Below are positions 30,752-31,220 of a DNA stretch of 31,220 nt, in pieces (the first letter of the stretch is position 1; every line of letters begins with the position of its first letter). Below the pieces are notes generated by a model, which was not told where the DNA came from, did no database searches, and worked only from the letters and a program-made list of their open reading frames with translations. The stretch lies in IMG/VR virus record IMGVR_UViG_3300025120_000305, positions 1 to 31,220 of that record; one strand, written 5' to 3'. The position numbers and the translations under genes are program-made. The DNA is from a virus.

Positions 30752-31220
30752 ATGAATTTAGAATTATATATAGATAATACAAGAGTTGATTTATTTAAAG
30801 ATGAAGCAATAACTCTTACAGATACACAGCAAAACATTCGTGATATTGCTTTGGTCTTTACTCCTTTTAGTCAGCAGTTTAATTTACCAGCATCCTCTAC
30901 TAATAATAAGATATTTAAACACTATTACAACAACGACATAGTAAATGGTTATGATGCTAGGTTTAGAGTTGATTCTATTATAAAGCTTGATGGAGCAGAT
31001 TTTAAAGTAGGTAAGATTAGATTAGATTCTGTATCAATGAAAGACAACAAAGCACACGCTTATAAGGTAGTGTTCTTTGGTAATACTTCTAGTCTTAAAG
31101 ATATATTTGGTGATGAAACTTTAAGCTCTCTAAATCCTTTAAATGCTTATGATATGGTCTTAAATAATGATGACCTTTTAGATGCCTTTAAAACTGGTTT
31201 ACAAAGTACTAATCTACCAT
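30752..31220 (+). CDS. Tail/baseplate-like protein, N-terminal part (cut by window end)
   Basis: The gene starts immediately after the previous stop and is open to the end of the window (156 complete codons). It begins NLELYIDNTRVDLFKDEAIT, then FTPFSQQFNLPASSTNNKIF, DARFRVDSIIKLDGADFKVG and VVFFGNTSSLKDIFGDE. This is typical of a long tail protein in Bacteroidetes phages (memory). The fragment at 1-191 is probably its C-terminus. Joining the window ends directly would create a TAA codon, so a middle part is missing. Confidence 0.6.
   Translation, partial: MNLELYIDNTRVDLFKDEAITLTDTQQNIRDIALVFTPFSQQFNLPASSTNNKIFKHYYNNDIVNGYDARFRVDSIIKLDGADFKVGKIRLDSVSMKDNKAHAYKVVFFGNTSSLKDIFGDETLSSLNPLNAYDMVLNNDDLLDAFKTGLQSTNLP

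Noticed and set aside
31214-31220. Direct circular closure of the window
   Set aside because: Joining the last base to base 1 makes TAA in the frame of the gene and no sequence overlap between the ends is visible, so a gap must exist.
1-31220. tRNA genes, CRISPR arrays, insertion sequences, integrase or repressor genes
   Set aside because: I saw no cloverleaf-like segments, no spaced direct repeats of CRISPR type, no transposase or integrase motifs and no divergent regulator gene pair. This was by eye; tRNAscan-SE and HMM searches would be decisive.

Overview
The window is part of the genome of a tailed, siphovirus-like bacteriophage that probably infects a marine Flavobacteriia-type Bacteroidetes. 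The DNA is very AT-rich. Every credible gene lies on the + strand, packed with 1-8 base stop/start overlaps (TAATG, ATGA). Start codons are preceded by A-rich tracts rather than Shine-Dalgarno sequences, and promoter-like sites resemble the Bacteroidetes -33 TTTG / -7 TAnnTTTG type. Many predicted proteins match, from memory, families common in uncultured marine flavobacterial phages. No integrase, repressor, tRNA, DNA polymerase or CRISPR array is visible.

Layout from the start: 1-2280 holds the end of a tail protein gene, a small gene and the tape measure gene. 2323-8633 is the head module: XkdF-like protease, Cys-rich small protein, scaffold-like protein, major capsid protein, tail-tube-like protein, portal with an extra C-terminal domain, and head-tail connector. 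8645-13178 has three tandem paralogous fibre genes and an accessory gene. 13178-15961 is an envelope and lysis region: membrane coiled-coil protein, exported thioredoxin-like protein, exported beta-barrel protein, M15 peptidase and holin-like protein. An AT-rich gap (15962-16094) follows. 16095-21907 is an early DNA-metabolism block with NinG, a ParB-like protein, a putative annealing protein, an SSB-like protein, a RecA-like ATPase, a sigma factor, a phosphoesterase and a putative nuclease. 22109-26900 is one tight operon: small genes, 5'-3' exonuclease, orphan DnaA-domain-IV protein, ParB-domain protein, ABC-ATPase/GNAT fusion, and small and large terminase. 26967-27745 is a cassette of tiny unknown genes with its own promoter and a strong terminator. 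27822-31220 is the tail assembly module, starting with a putative chaperone pair joined by -1 frameshifting and ending inside a tail gene.

The gene cut at the right end (N-terminus) and the gene cut at the left end (C-terminus) look like two parts of one tail protein. The genome is therefore probably circular or circularly permuted, with a stretch missing between the window ends.

The most interesting items are: (1) the ParB-domain plus ABC-ATPase/Mom-like GNAT pair beside terminase, a candidate DNA-modification or DNA-marking system; (2) a long stretch coding in two frames behind a T9 slippery run; (3) three copies of a dyad-plus-minus-7 element heading early transcription units; (4) a DnaA domain IV protein without its ATPase; and (5) an exported beta-barrel plus a cysteine-less thioredoxin-like protein in the lysis region.
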